A DNA stretch of 64,000 bases from Arthrobacter sp. OAP107 (GCF_040546765.1 NZ_JBEPOK010000001.1:1798001-1862000); one strand, 5' to 3'; shown: positions 23,123 to 31,611, numbered from the stretch's first letter. A program made the numbers and translations. Notes: generated by a model not told the origin, from the sequence alone.

Positions 23123-24424
23123 ATGAGTGCCATCCAACCCTTGGCCGCCCGCATGCGGCCCACCTCCCTCGACCAGATCGTGGGCCAGGAGCACCTGGTC
23201 TTTCCCGGCTCGCCGCTCGAGCTGCTCGCCCAGGGCGAGGGTGCGACCTCGGTCCTGCTCTGGGGTCCGCCCGGCGTCGGCAAGACCACCATCGCCTCGG
23301 TGATCGCCCGCCAGACCAGCCGCCGCTTCGTCGAGCTCTCTGCGACCAGCGCCGGCGTAGCCGATGTCCGCAAAACGCTCGCCGGAGCCCAGAAGGCCCT
23401 CGACGACGACCTCCAGACGCTTGTGTTCATTGACGAGATCCACCGCTTCTCCAAGGCGCAGCAGGACGTCCTCCTGCCCGCCGTGGAGGCCGGGGTCATC
23501 TCGCTCATCGGCGCGACCACCGAGAACCCGAGCTTCTCGGTCAACTCGGCACTGGTCTCGCGCTCAATCCTGCTGGTCCTACGCCCTGTGGAGGACGGCG
23601 AGGTCGTGAACCTGCTCTCGCGTGCCCTAGAGGAGGACCCGGTCCTCTCAGCCACCGGGATCGGGTTCGCCGACCCCGCGCTGCAGATCATTGCAGGGCT
23701 GTCCAGCGGCGACGTCCGCCAGGCGCTGAACCGGCTGGAGACCGCTGTCGCAACTGCGCAGGCCGCAGGCAAGAGCGTCGTCGACCGCGAGGTGCTGGAG
23801 CAGGTCACCGGCGCTGCGCTGCAGCGTTACGACCGCGATGGCGACCAGCACTACGACGTCGTCAGCGCATTCATCAAGAGCATGAGAGGCAGCGACCCGG
23901 ATGCGGCCCTGCACTGGCTGGCCCGGATGATCGAGGCGGGGGAGGACCCGAGGTTCATCGCACGGCGCTTGGTGGTGCACGCCTCCGAGGACGTCGGCAT
24001 GGCCGACCCCTCGGTGCTGGGCATCGCAGTGGCCGCCGCCCAGGCAGTCCAGCTGATCGGTATGCCCGAGGCGCGGCTCAACCTCGCTCAGGCAACGGTC
24101 GCAATCGCCACGGCCCCCAAGTCGCCGGCCGTCATCCGCGGCATCGACCAAGCGCTGGAAGACGTCCGGCGCGGCCGGACCGGGAGCGTGCCAGTGCACC
24201 TGCGCGACGCGCACTACCCGGGCGCGAAGGGCCTCGGGCACGGAGAAGGCTACTTCTACCCTCACGACTTCGAACACGGAGTTGTCTTGCAGCAATACCT
24301 ACCCGATGCCGTCCGCGGCACACAGTATTACCGTCCTACCGGCAATGGCTTCGAACAAACAATCGCCAGACGGTTGGCTGCGATCGATCAGATGACCGTG
24401 GAGGACAGGAACCCCCTCGACTAG
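23123..24424 (+). CDS. rarA: RarA/MgsA-type AAA+ ATPase
   Basis: RarA (MgsA) is a clamp-loader-like AAA+ ATPase that acts at stalled replication forks. This 433-residue protein has the full family pattern: LAARMRPTSLDQIVGQEHL at the start, Walker A GPPGVGKT (48-55), Walker B FIDEIHRF (D104, E105) and sensor 1 GATTENPSF. The tetramerising C-terminal part contains DVGMADPSVL and HYPGAKGLGHGEGYFYPHDF. Length is normal. Chromosomes usually carry rarA, so a copy on a mobile element next to replication genes suggests a dedicated fork-rescue function. Confidence 0.95.
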   Translation: MSAIQPLAARMRPTSLDQIVGQEHLVFPGSPLELLAQGEGATSVLLWGPPGVGKTTIASVIARQTSRRFVELSATSAGVADVRKTLAGAQKALDDDLQTLVFIDEIHRFSKAQQDVLLPAVEAGVISLIGATTENPSFSVNSALVSRSILLVLRPVEDGEVVNLLSRALEEDPVLSATGIGFADPALQIIAGLSSGDVRQALNRLETAVATAQAAGKSVVDREVLEQVTGAALQRYDRDGDQHYDVVSAFIKSMRGSDPDAALHWLARMIEAGEDPRFIARRLVVHASEDVGMADPSVLGIAVAAAQAVQLIGMPEARLNLAQATVAIATAPKSPAVIRGIDQALEDVRRGRTGSVPVHLRDAHYPGAKGLGHGEGYFYPHDFEHGVVLQQYLPDAVRGTQYYRPTGNGFEQTIARRLAAIDQMTVEDRNPLD

Positions 24425-24446
24425 ATCGCGGACCAGAGGTAGAACC

Positions 24447-24530
24447 GTGGCCGCATCATCCTGGATCGTCGCTGCATGGAAAATCACCAGCAAAGTCGTC
24501 GGCTTCCACAAGACCTACGAGAGGGGATGA
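24447..24530 (+). CDS. Possible 27-residue peptide coupled to next gene
   Basis: A GTG after GACCAGAGG opens a short frame, MAASSWIVAAWKITSKVVGF plus seven residues. It looks like an amphipathic, Trp-containing helix. Its TGA overlaps an ATG of the next gene (ATGA). It may be a leader or a small membrane-active peptide. Confidence 0.4.
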   Translation: MAASSWIVAAWKITSKVVGFHKTYERG

Positions 24531-24895
24531 GCATGATCAACGACAACACTGAACGCGCGAGGCAGACCCCGGAGTCCGACAAGCCCAGGACTGTGGACGA
24601 CCGACTCTCAGCAGATCTTGGTATCGACGTCGCCGCCGTCGAAGCGCAGGCACGGTTGCATCTCGACCTGCTGCGCATGCAGCGCCGCGAGCCCGGCGAA
24701 CTAGGCTACGTGCTCATCGACCGGGAGTTCCATCCCCGCACAGCTGTCGTCTTCGCATCTCCCACAGAAGCCCGCAGCGCGCTGGAAGGCCACCCTTTGA
24801 TCGATGCCCTCTGTGAGGAGGACAGCGTCGATGCACGGGGCCCGGATCCGGCCGTTCTCTCCGACCTCGCCTCCCGCGAAGTCATTTTGCCCTGA
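24527..24895 (+). CDS. Hypothetical protein (122 aa)
   Basis: Acidic protein with a helix (DVAAVEAQARLHLDLLRMQ) and a beta-rich part (LGYVLIDREFHPRTAVVFAS). No family is recognised. The start overlaps the preceding peptide stop; a second ATG two codons later is equally possible. Confidence 0.58.
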   Translation: MSMINDNTERARQTPESDKPRTVDDRLSADLGIDVAAVEAQARLHLDLLRMQRREPGELGYVLIDREFHPRTAVVFASPTEARSALEGHPLIDALCEEDSVDARGPDPAVLSDLASREVILP

Positions 24896-24923
24896 TCGCA
24901 CGGAATCGCGAAGGAATGGAAAC

Positions 24924-25271
24924 ATGACCAACACCGGTATCTTCACCCAATCAGCAGCTTCAGTCCTGCAGGACGTCGAAGAGTTCTACTTCGGTGGCGC
25001 GCTTCCCTGGTACCACGGGAGCAAGCTGACAGAGGACGGCTTGCACGTGAGCATCACACTTGACGATCCAGAGTCTGATGACGAGTCCAAGACCAAGGAC
25101 TACGAGCTGTCGGCCGCCCAAATCAAGGAAGCCTTTCGAAAGGCCAAGCAGAAGGGGTACCACCTCTGCTGCTCTGCCGCCATCGAGTCCGAACAGCTCG
25201 GATTCGGCTGCGTCCAAGACCTTGACATCATCCTTCAGACCGCTTGCTACGGCGAGCTGGTCTTCGGCTGA
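24924..25271 (+). CDS. Hypothetical protein (115 aa)
   Basis: The protein has an EEFYFGGALPWYHGS segment, an acidic DDPESDDES loop and a Cys-containing second half (GYHLCCSAAIES, ILQTACYGEL). No known family. GAAGGAATGG precedes the ATG. It is the last gene of the phage-type block before the accessory regulatory module. Confidence 0.6.
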   Translation: MTNTGIFTQSAASVLQDVEEFYFGGALPWYHGSKLTEDGLHVSITLDDPESDDESKTKDYELSAAQIKEAFRKAKQKGYHLCCSAAIESEQLGFGCVQDLDIILQTACYGELVFG

Positions 25272-25288
25272 CGCCGCACCGGCTCGAC

Positions 25289-25317
25289 TTCACCAGTGGA
25301 ACTACTTCCACTAGGAT
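25289..25317 (+). promoter_or_regulatory. Operator palindrome inside promoter (copy 1)
   Basis: AGTGGAA-CTAC-TTCCACT (25295-25312) fills the interval in front of the -10-like TAGGAT (25312-25317), with TTCACC as a possible -35. The arms match sites at 30383 and 30943. It precedes the methyltransferase gene. A repressor binding here would block polymerase; the nearby XRE protein is the obvious candidate. Confidence 0.7.
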
Positions 25318-25431
25318 GCAATCTCAGAGCTACCCAGTGGACACGGACCCCAGCACAGCCGTCCTTGCTCCTTCGTGAAACCACCCTGCTGACCCTCACT
25401 TCACCGACCTCGACCGATAGGCTCCGATCAC

Positions 25432-26121
25432 ATGAACGACCAGGAAGTGCGCCGCGGCGCAGGTATCTACAGCAAGCCGGTGCTGGGCTTCTACGACCTG
25501 CTCGTCGTGAAGTTCTCCAATTCGCTGGCCTGGCGATGCCCCAGCCAGCTCATGCTAGACCAGTACAACCGTTGCATCGGCACCCGCCATCTCGATGTCG
25601 GTCCCGGCACTGGTTGGTACCTCGCCAATGCCGACCTCCCCGAATCTGCTGAGATCACACTCATGGACCTCAACGAAAACAGCGTGGAGCACGCAGCGTC
25701 CAGACTCGCCCACACCCACGTAAGCACCAGAGGTGTGACCGCGAACGTCCTCGAACCGATCCCCGAGGCTCTCGGCCAATTCGATTCCATCGCGGCGAAC
25801 TACGTCTTCCACTGCGTTCCCGGCTCCTGGGCGGACAAGGGCGTAGCTTTCAAACACCTAGGGGAGCGGCTCGCTGCTGACGGTGTGCTGTTCGGCAGTA
25901 CCATCCTGGGCAGTGGCGTGAGCCACAACCTCATCGGCCGCGGCTTCATGGCCCTGTACAACCGCCTGGGCATCTTTCACAACCGCGAAGACGACGCCGC
26001 AGGACTTGAGGCTGCACTGCGGCGAAGCTTCGACCAAGTGAAGGTCGACGTCATCGGTACCGTGGCGGTGTTCAGTGCACGAAACCCGTTGCGAAACGGC
26101 GGGGCAGGTGGACTCGACTAA
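25432..26121 (+). CDS. Class I SAM-dependent methyltransferase
   Basis: The 229-residue protein has motif I HLDVGPGTGWYL (D55, G57, G59, G61), the acidic end of strand 2 (ITLMDLNENSV), and FDSIAANYVFHCVPG before the substrate region. It is a small-molecule-type methyltransferase; the substrate cannot be read from sequence. It converges tail-to-tail with the PAS-like gene with a 4-base overlap, and its promoter carries the first of three shared palindromes. It is therefore likely part of the XRE-controlled module. Confidence 0.88.
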   Translation: MNDQEVRRGAGIYSKPVLGFYDLLVVKFSNSLAWRCPSQLMLDQYNRCIGTRHLDVGPGTGWYLANADLPESAEITLMDLNENSVEHAASRLAHTHVSTRGVTANVLEPIPEALGQFDSIAANYVFHCVPGSWADKGVAFKHLGERLAADGVLFGSTILGSGVSHNLIGRGFMALYNRLGIFHNREDDAAGLEAALRRSFDQVKVDVIGTVAVFSARNPLRNGGAGGLD

Positions 26122-27209
26122 AAGTCGAGCCTGATGACTGCATCCCGCCCTTCAGCCCCAGACCTGACTCCGGTGGCGGTGATGCGCACATCCTGCACGG
26201 AACCGTCGACCCGGCGAAGCGCCAGACCCATCGATTGAGAACGAGCGGTATCCCTCGCCGCAGCCGCGATGAACCTGTGCAACTCACCTGAAGCGTCAAT
26301 GGCAAATTCACCAAGGCCGCCGACATACCCGAAGTCTTCCCGACGCCACGATGGCGACGTCATAAGAACATCCAGCGTTGCAGAGTCGACGACGGCCATC
26401 GGTTCCTTGGCCAGGGCCATGACTCCGCGAAGCACGTCGTCCACGCGCCCCGCATTGGCGTCTTGCTCGAAGGCCATATCGTGAAAAGTCTCCGGGGCCT
26501 CGTAACTGAAGCCCTGCAGATAGATCTTGTCGTGATCGGGCTCGATCGGCGGAATCACGCCGACCAGGCGCATGTGCCGACGGTCCTGTGAAGCCGTGCC
26601 GTAACCTGTGACGATGTTGTAGGTCAGGCACCGGACCTTGCCCGTTACGCCCATCAGCCCGTCCTGGATGCCGTCGCGGATGAGGCTGTTCACGCGCATC
26701 CGGTCGGACTGGTCGATGAGCTCGCTCGCCCATTCCCCGGCTTCCCAATAGCCACTGCGCTGCTGGGCGACGCTTGTGTCGACGTCATAGATACGAAACA
26801 GGTTCCGGTCCCAGTACGTGCGCCGGCGCAGTGTTGGTTGACCGTCGGCGTCACGCTCGATCTCCCATTCCCAGCCACCGACCAGCGGTGGTTCCGGAAG
26901 CGGATCAGCCGCTTTGGCCACGCCGGCGAGGACACCGATCACCGTGGAGGTACGTGGAGAGAAGACGGGCCGTACCTCAACTGCCCACTGCTCGTCCGCA
27001 TGGGGGACTGTCTCGGAAATTACATTGCCACTGCGCATCACCTGGGCGATGCGGTTCTCATCAAGTAGAAGACGCCTGGGAATTGCACGCGTGGGCTTCC
27101 GAGCGGAGACCGGACCACAGGGCTTATCGTCCACCAGAACCAGCTGCTTGCCGTCGCTTCCGCAGAAAAGGCCCCAGGAACCTACATCCAGCTGGACCTG
27201 CATGATCAA
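26118..27209 (-). CDS. PAS-like sensory domain protein
   Basis: The 363-residue protein has at least one PAS-like unit (GGWEWEIERDADGQPTLRRRTYWDRNLFRIYDVD, shortened, about residues 111-145) and a C-terminal part resembling a second sensor fold. There is no kinase, cyclase or DNA-binding domain, so it may sense a ligand and signal through protein contacts. Similar proteins stand near XRE/ImmA-IrrE/MAB_1171c genes in other actinobacteria (recalled, not checked). Its ATG overlaps the stop of the SDR gene by 4 bases, so the two are co-translated. Confidence 0.65.
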   Translation of the reverse strand: MIMQVQLDVGSWGLFCGSDGKQLVLVDDKPCGPVSARKPTRAIPRRLLLDENRIAQVMRSGNVISETVPHADEQWAVEVRPVFSPRTSTVIGVLAGVAKAADPLPEPPLVGGWEWEIERDADGQPTLRRRTYWDRNLFRIYDVDTSVAQQRSGYWEAGEWASELIDQSDRMRVNSLIRDGIQDGLMGVTGKVRCLTYNIVTGYGTASQDRRHMRLVGVIPPIEPDHDKIYLQGFSYEAPETFHDMAFEQDANAGRVDDVLRGVMALAKEPMAVVDSATLDVLMTSPSWRREDFGYVGGLGEFAIDASGELHRFIAAAARDTARSQSMGLALRRVDGSVQDVRITATGVRSGAEGRDAVIRLDF

Positions 27210-27904
27210 ATACCGCCTGAGACCTGCACAGTGGCCCCCGACATGTAGGTATTCTCCGCGGTGTGAATGATCGCCGAAGCGACTTCATCTGCCGTCCCGA
27301 ACCGACCCAGCGGGATTCCTTCCCGCATTGCCATCCGTGCCTCCTCAGCAACATCAGCCATCATGTCCGTATCAGTTGCGCCGGGAGCAACAACGTTCAC
27401 CCGGATGTTCCGGGCTGCGTACTCCCTGGCCATCGATCGTGCAAACGCTTCCAATGCCCCCTTGGATGCAGTGTAATTGCACTGGCCGACAACGCCGTAC
27501 TTCACGGACATGGATGAAACCAGCACGATCGATCCGCCGCGCTGCCGCAGCATCGGCCCCAGGGCCGCCTTGCAGGCCAGCATCGGCCCGATCGCATTGA
27601 CCTGCATGACCTCGATCAGGTCCTCCTCGCTCATCCGCATGAGCAGCTTGTCGCGGGTGATCCCTGCTGCGACGACGAGCACATCCAGACCACCCAGGTC
27701 GGCGGCAGCCGCCTTGACGCCAGCTGCGATCGAATTACCGTCACGCACATCCATCTCGAGGGGGAGCACCCCCTCGGGCACGGTCCCCCCGGTACGATGC
27801 GTACCCGCCGTCCGGTAGCCGGCGGAGAGCAGGGCTCGAGCCGTGGCCGCCCCGATCCCACGGGTTGCACCGATCACCAGGGCAGTTCTCCCCATGTCGC
27901 TCAT
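27206..27904 (-). CDS. FabG-like short-chain dehydrogenase/reductase
   Basis: The 232-residue enzyme has the classical SDR set: cofactor loop GATRGIG (12-18), MDVRD, VNAIG (N103), catalytic S131, Y144 and K148 in SSMSVKYG...NYTASK, and the C-terminal PLGRFGTADEVA. It most resembles 3-oxoacyl-ACP reductases, so it would reduce a keto group with NAD(P)H. The start follows GGGAGG; longer upstream frames lack a site. Coupled to a PAS-like protein and near a methyltransferase, it may tailor a small signal molecule; this is a hypothesis. Confidence 0.9.
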   Translation of the reverse strand: MSDMGRTALVIGATRGIGAATARALLSAGYRTAGTHRTGGTVPEGVLPLEMDVRDGNSIAAGVKAAAADLGGLDVLVVAAGITRDKLLMRMSEEDLIEVMQVNAIGPMLACKAALGPMLRQRGGSIVLVSSMSVKYGVVGQCNYTASKGALEAFARSMAREYAARNIRVNVVAPGATDTDMMADVAEEARMAMREGIPLGRFGTADEVASAIIHTAENTYMSGATVQVSGGI

Positions 27905-27926
27905 TTTTTTCTTACCCTCCCAGGTT

Positions 27927-27951
27927 GTAAAGTTGTGACACGGAACTTTAC
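27927..27951. promoter_or_regulatory. Inverted repeat between divergent SDR and ImmA/IrrE genes
   Basis: GTAAAGTT and AACTTTAC flank a 9-base spacer in the intergenic region of two divergent genes. It does not match the AGTGGAA palindrome, so it may bind a different regulator. A TTGACA at 27970 could be a -35 box toward the plus strand. Confidence 0.45.
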
Positions 27952-28020
27952 TGGACTTGTACCCCTTCGTTGACAAACGACAGGCGGTGTCCGCTCTTCT
28001 CGCTATTTAGAGGAACGCTG

Positions 28021-28578
28021 ATGCCTGCCTTTATTCCATCCGCTGCGACCGCCGATACGCCTCGGAACGGCCAGCCCCGTCACCCCCTGTTCGCCCGACT
28101 GATGCGCAAAGGCGCTGCCAAGGTCGGTGCCACCAGCTGCACCCCGAAGCCCGCTCAGCTCGACCTCTTCGACTGGCCGAACGAGTTGAGCCTCGAAGCA
28201 CTCGGGAAAGCCATCGCCTCAGCTTGCGGCCTCGAGATCGTGATACGGCCCATCCCGGATGAGATGCGCCATTATGAGGTCAGCGGCCTCACCACTGTGA
28301 TCGGACGAGTGGCCCACGTCTTCTACGACCCTGAGCTCCCGCCCCTCAACATTGAGCAGACAATCCTCCACGAGTTCGCCCATATCCTGCACGGCGACGT
28401 CCGGGCCGACACCGACTGCACCCATCTGCGCAGCATGTTCGACGATCCGGTGGAGAAGCGCGCCGAGACCACCGGCATGCGGCTGATGGATGCTCTGCAC
28501 CGGAAGCGGCGGGCATCGGAAGAACGCAGCGAGGTCCTCGCCTTCCTGTCCGGATCAAACGAGGACGGTGAGATCTGA
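28021..28578 (+). CDS. ImmA/IrrE-family metallopeptidase
   Basis: ImmA/IrrE proteins are zinc peptidases that cleave partner XRE repressors in mobile elements (ImmA/ImmR) or DdrO (IrrE). The 185-residue protein has the HEFAH zinc motif (H117, E118, H121) inside ILHEFAHILHGD and a downstream VEKRAETTGMRLMD helix supplying a likely third ligand. It lies in one module with an XRE regulator, suggesting that it removes that regulator on a signal. The gene overlaps the next start by 1 base. Confidence 0.85.
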   Translation: MPAFIPSAATADTPRNGQPRHPLFARLMRKGAAKVGATSCTPKPAQLDLFDWPNELSLEALGKAIASACGLEIVIRPIPDEMRHYEVSGLTTVIGRVAHVFYDPELPPLNIEQTILHEFAHILHGDVRADTDCTHLRSMFDDPVEKRAETTGMRLMDALHRKRRASEERSEVLAFLSGSNEDGEI

Positions 28579-29699
28579 TGACTGAGATCATCATTGTCGG
28601 TATCACCATGGGCCTGATCATCATCGTCTCTGCCCTGTATCAAGGACGCCGACGCCGGGTTAACCTTCTCAGGGTCACCTGTGCCGCCCTCTTCGTGGCC
28701 ACGGTCTGCCGTGGCGTGGAGCCGCCCTTAGACGGACCTGCCGTCGACCTCCTCAAGCGCCTTGCCATCCTGACCGCCCAGGTATCCGTGGCGCTGCTCA
28801 TCCTTACGTTCCGCGCGACTCCGCTTTCACGACGTGCAACCCGGTTCATCTACCTCTTCGCCGGGATCATCGCCCTGGGCGAGGCCGTGCTGGTGTGGTT
28901 CATCCCCGTCCATGCCGACGGCACCATCTACGACCGGGTCGACATCGACGCCGCCCTTGCCCGCGGCCAGGCTTGGGCACTGATCTCCTACAACTTCCTG
29001 TACCTCTCTGCATTCGCCGCGGCAACTGCCGTAGTTGCCGTCGGCTGTTGGCGGACCATGACGCAGAAGAACCAACCCTTCTCCGCCCGCCTTCCGGTTG
29101 CATTCGTCTTTACGGGGGCCATCGGATCTGCCCTGTTCATCGGCTCATCACTCCTGGACCTCTTTGGCAGTCCGGTCGTCGGCGGAACTGAACTGAGGAC
29201 ACAACTCCTCGTCACCGTTGTCAGCTTCTTCTTCCTGGGACTCGCAACAGGGGTCATCCGCCGCATCAGCATAGAAACGCAGGTGAGGCTCGCGCTCCGC
29301 CTCGCGCACGAGGTCGTCGTACCTTTGTGGCGAACGACCACCACTCTTCACCCCGACGTAAAGCTTCCGCCCGAAGACAGGCAGGGGTTCGATCAGCTGA
29401 TGACGCTCTCAAGGCTCACCATCGAAACCCACGACGCGCTCAGACTCATCCGCGAGGACCACGACCCCGCACTGGAACCCCTGCACAGGCAGCACCCCGA
29501 GGATCCGCACCTGTCGGCGGGGCTGGTGCGCCATCTCAGCGGCGAGAACGCCGTTCCCAGCCTCGGGTGGTTCACACTCGCCCTGAGCCGGCTCCGCACG
29601 CTCAAGCTGAAAGACGACGAAACCTTGGCCGCCTCTGTGCAGAGCCTCTACGAGATCCGAGTAGCGATGAGTGCCATGAATGGGACGGACGGGCGATGA
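28578..29699 (+). CDS. MAB_1171c-like multi-pass membrane protein
   Basis: The 373-residue protein has about seven hydrophobic helices in its first 230 residues. A cytoplasmic, helical tail follows (RLALRLAHEVVVPLWRTTTTL, HDALRLIREDHDPALEPL). This layout matches the actinobacterial MAB_1171c-type putative transporters, usually found beside XRE and ImmA/IrrE genes. Whether it transports or senses a molecule is unknown. It is translationally coupled to both neighbours. Confidence 0.72.
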   Translation: MTEIIIVGITMGLIIIVSALYQGRRRRVNLLRVTCAALFVATVCRGVEPPLDGPAVDLLKRLAILTAQVSVALLILTFRATPLSRRATRFIYLFAGIIALGEAVLVWFIPVHADGTIYDRVDIDAALARGQAWALISYNFLYLSAFAAATAVVAVGCWRTMTQKNQPFSARLPVAFVFTGAIGSALFIGSSLLDLFGSPVVGGTELRTQLLVTVVSFFFLGLATGVIRRISIETQVRLALRLAHEVVVPLWRTTTTLHPDVKLPPEDRQGFDQLMTLSRLTIETHDALRLIREDHDPALEPLHRQHPEDPHLSAGLVRHLSGENAVPSLGWFTLALSRLRTLKLKDDETLAASVQSLYEIRVAMSAMNGTDGR

Positions 29700-30334
29700 C
29701 CGGGAACGGAACGAAAATACGCATCCCCGAGACCGGCGATCCTGCGGCCCGGGCCGCCCGGATCCTCAGTGACGTGTTCGCGCCCGCTGTGTCCGTGTTC
29801 CTCATCTGCGTCCTCTGCGGCGTCACAGGCCACCCGCATACATGGGTTGGTCTCGGATGGGGCATCCTGATCGGCTCTTTCTGCGCAGTGATCCCGACAG
29901 CAACCATCCATGTCGCCGTGCGGCGCGAGCAGCTCACCGATCGACACGTCACCCGGCGCGATCAGCGCTGGCGGGTCTTCCTGGTCTGCGTGGCGTCTGT
30001 GCTTGGAGGCATGGCAACGGCGGTGCTGCTGGACGCACCGCGCCCGCTGCTGTGGATCCTGCCGACGATGGTTGCCGGGCTCGTCCTTGCCGGGGGAGTG
30101 ACCCTCCTGGGACCGAAAGTCTCCATGCACGCGTTCTGCTTCACCTCCCTCGTCGTCCTCGCGGCGATGCTGCTCTCGCCCTGGTGGCTGCTCGCCCTCC
30201 CAACCCTGCTGCCCGTGGTCGCCTTCGCCCGGCTGAAGCTAAAGCACCACACACGCCTCGAGCTCACACTCGGATCCGGCCTGGCGGCCGCCGTGATGCT
30301 CGGAGCCAGTGCGTACATGCCCACGGCCGGCTAG
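29696..30334 (+). CDS. Six-helix membrane protein (PAP2-like arrangement)
   Basis: The 212-residue protein has about six transmembrane segments, with loops RREQLTDRHVTRRDQRW and RLKLKHHTRLELTLGSG. The order of helices recalls PAP2-type phosphatases, which often stand in this gene context, but I cannot find the complete catalytic KX6RP/SGH/SRX5H set. It may bind or export a lipid-like compound. A 4-base overlap couples it to the MAB_1171c-like gene. Confidence 0.6.
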   Translation: MTGNGTKIRIPETGDPAARAARILSDVFAPAVSVFLICVLCGVTGHPHTWVGLGWGILIGSFCAVIPTATIHVAVRREQLTDRHVTRRDQRWRVFLVCVASVLGGMATAVLLDAPRPLLWILPTMVAGLVLAGGVTLLGPKVSMHAFCFTSLVVLAAMLLSPWWLLALPTLLPVVAFARLKLKHHTRLELTLGSGLAAAVMLGASAYMPTAG

Positions 30335-30382
30335 GACTGCCCGCTGCTCCGGCGCAACCGGAAATGTGCCGATGCCACCGCA

Positions 30383-30404
30383 TTGGAAGATCTTCCACTA
30401 GTAT
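30383..30404 (+). promoter_or_regulatory. Operator palindrome inside promoter (copy 2)
   Basis: TTGGAA-GATC-TTCCAC is followed at once by TAGTAT (30399-30404), exactly the spacing seen in copy 1 (TTCCACTAGNAT). It lies in front of the XRE gene, implying autoregulation. Confidence 0.7.
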
Positions 30405-30474
30405 GAAGGTGTCGTCGCGTGCACCGTTCGCCTCGATGACTTCATGTCTGAAATCACGAGGAGGATCCAGCTCC

Positions 30475-30882
30475 GTGACCATCGCCCAGCGACTAGAACG
30501 CTTGTTCGCGGAGACGGCAGGACCACACGGTCGCCCCGTCACCCTGCAGGAAATCGTCCAGAGAATGGAGCAGCGCGGCATCTCCTCGATGTCGCTCAGC
30601 TACCTGCAGCAACTGCGCAAGGGGGAGGCCCACAATCCCCGCCTGCAGCACCTCCGAGCTCTGGCCGACGCCTTCGACGTCCCCCTGTCCTACTTCCTGG
30701 AGGAGAACGAGCCAGATAGCGCCACCGAGCAGGAGCTGACCCCGCAGGAGCGAACCATCGCCCTGCGTGTGCACGGGCTCAGCGACGGCGCGCTGGCCAG
30801 CATCCGGGCCATTGTGGAGCTGGCGCGCAAGAGCGAGCAGCTCGACGACCCGCCCAAGAGCCCTGACTCCACTCAAGACTGA
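30475..30882 (+). CDS. XRE-family HTH transcriptional regulator
   Basis: The 135-residue protein has an N-terminal XRE helix-turn-helix: TLQEIVQRMEQRGISSMSLSYLQQLRKG with RLQHLRALADAFDVPLSYFL, about residues 23-75, shortened here. A second helical part rich in Glu and Ser follows. The GTG start follows GAGGAGG. Its own promoter contains a palindrome also present before the methyltransferase and the gene at 31052, so it probably represses all three. The ImmA/IrrE peptidase nearby is a plausible anti-repressor. Confidence 0.87.
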   Translation: MTIAQRLERLFAETAGPHGRPVTLQEIVQRMEQRGISSMSLSYLQQLRKGEAHNPRLQHLRALADAFDVPLSYFLEENEPDSATEQELTPQERTIALRVHGLSDGALASIRAIVELARKSEQLDDPPKSPDSTQD

Positions 30883-30942
30883 TCCCGCCGCGGGGTCCCA
30901 CCACCCTGGGGACGTCTTCCTCGTGCCGGCGTTTGGTATTTG

Positions 30943-30973
30943 AGTGGAATCTTTTCCACTCCTGTGGCAGGAT
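30943..30973 (+). promoter_or_regulatory. Operator palindrome upstream of 31052 gene (copy 3)
   Basis: AGTGGAA-TCTT-TTCCACT (30943-30960) has perfect 7-base arms identical to copy 1. A possible -10, CAGGAT, follows at 30968. It belongs to the promoter of the next gene. Confidence 0.68.
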
Positions 30974-31051
30974 GGGAACCACAGCCCGGCGATTCCGTAC
31001 ATCGTGATGTCCCGCCGGACTGAGGTGATCACGCCCGTGAAGGAGCATCAG

Positions 31052-31579
31052 ATGGTCGATATGCAGCCCCCCTCCGACGAGTTCCGCGGATTCGACGAGG
31101 CCCGGTCGATCATGTGGTGCTACGAGGCCCGCTCACGCACCTATGCCCGTCTGAGCCAGACGGACTTTCTCGCCAACGACGCCGTGGCCGCCGTGCATGT
31201 CGAGAACACCTCCCGCGCCGACCGCGTCTTTCTCACCGCCTTCGACCGCTCCGGCGGGCTGCTGTTCGGCGACACGCTTTACATCGACGACCCGACACAG
31301 CGGCTCGACGTCACACCCGAGTTCGACCACGACTTCACCGGTATGGCCGTCGCCGCCGGCTCCGAACTTGAGGAAGCAGTCGAACGCGAGAACGGCTGGG
31401 TGGTCAACCTGGATGCCCTGCGCGACTACGACCCGCTGGAGGACCGCCGGACCACGCAGCGCGCGGTGCTGCTGGCGCACCTCGGAGACATGATGGCCAG
31501 CGGCCAGGCCCGGGGTTTCCTGTTTGACAAGCACGACGCTGCCGAGGATCCCGGTGAGGCCGACACCGACGCCGCCTGA
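31052..31579 (+). CDS. Hypothetical acidic protein under palindrome control (175 aa)
   Basis: The protein is strongly acidic, with SIMWCYEARSRTYARLSQTDF near the N-terminus and a beta-rich middle (VFLTAFDRSGGLLFGDTLYIDD). No family is recognised. AAGGAG precedes the ATG. Because its promoter has the shared palindrome, it is probably an output of the XRE-controlled module. Confidence 0.68.
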   Translation: MVDMQPPSDEFRGFDEARSIMWCYEARSRTYARLSQTDFLANDAVAAVHVENTSRADRVFLTAFDRSGGLLFGDTLYIDDPTQRLDVTPEFDHDFTGMAVAAGSELEEAVERENGWVVNLDALRDYDPLEDRRTTQRAVLLAHLGDMMASGQARGFLFDKHDAAEDPGEADTDAA

Positions 31580-31611
31580 GCGCGGCGCAGCACTTCTTCC
31601 GGCGCTCGGTC

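Noticed and set aside
29696..30334. Firm assignment as a PAP2 phosphatase
   Set aside because: The complete catalytic motif set could not be found, so only a similar membrane arrangement is claimed.
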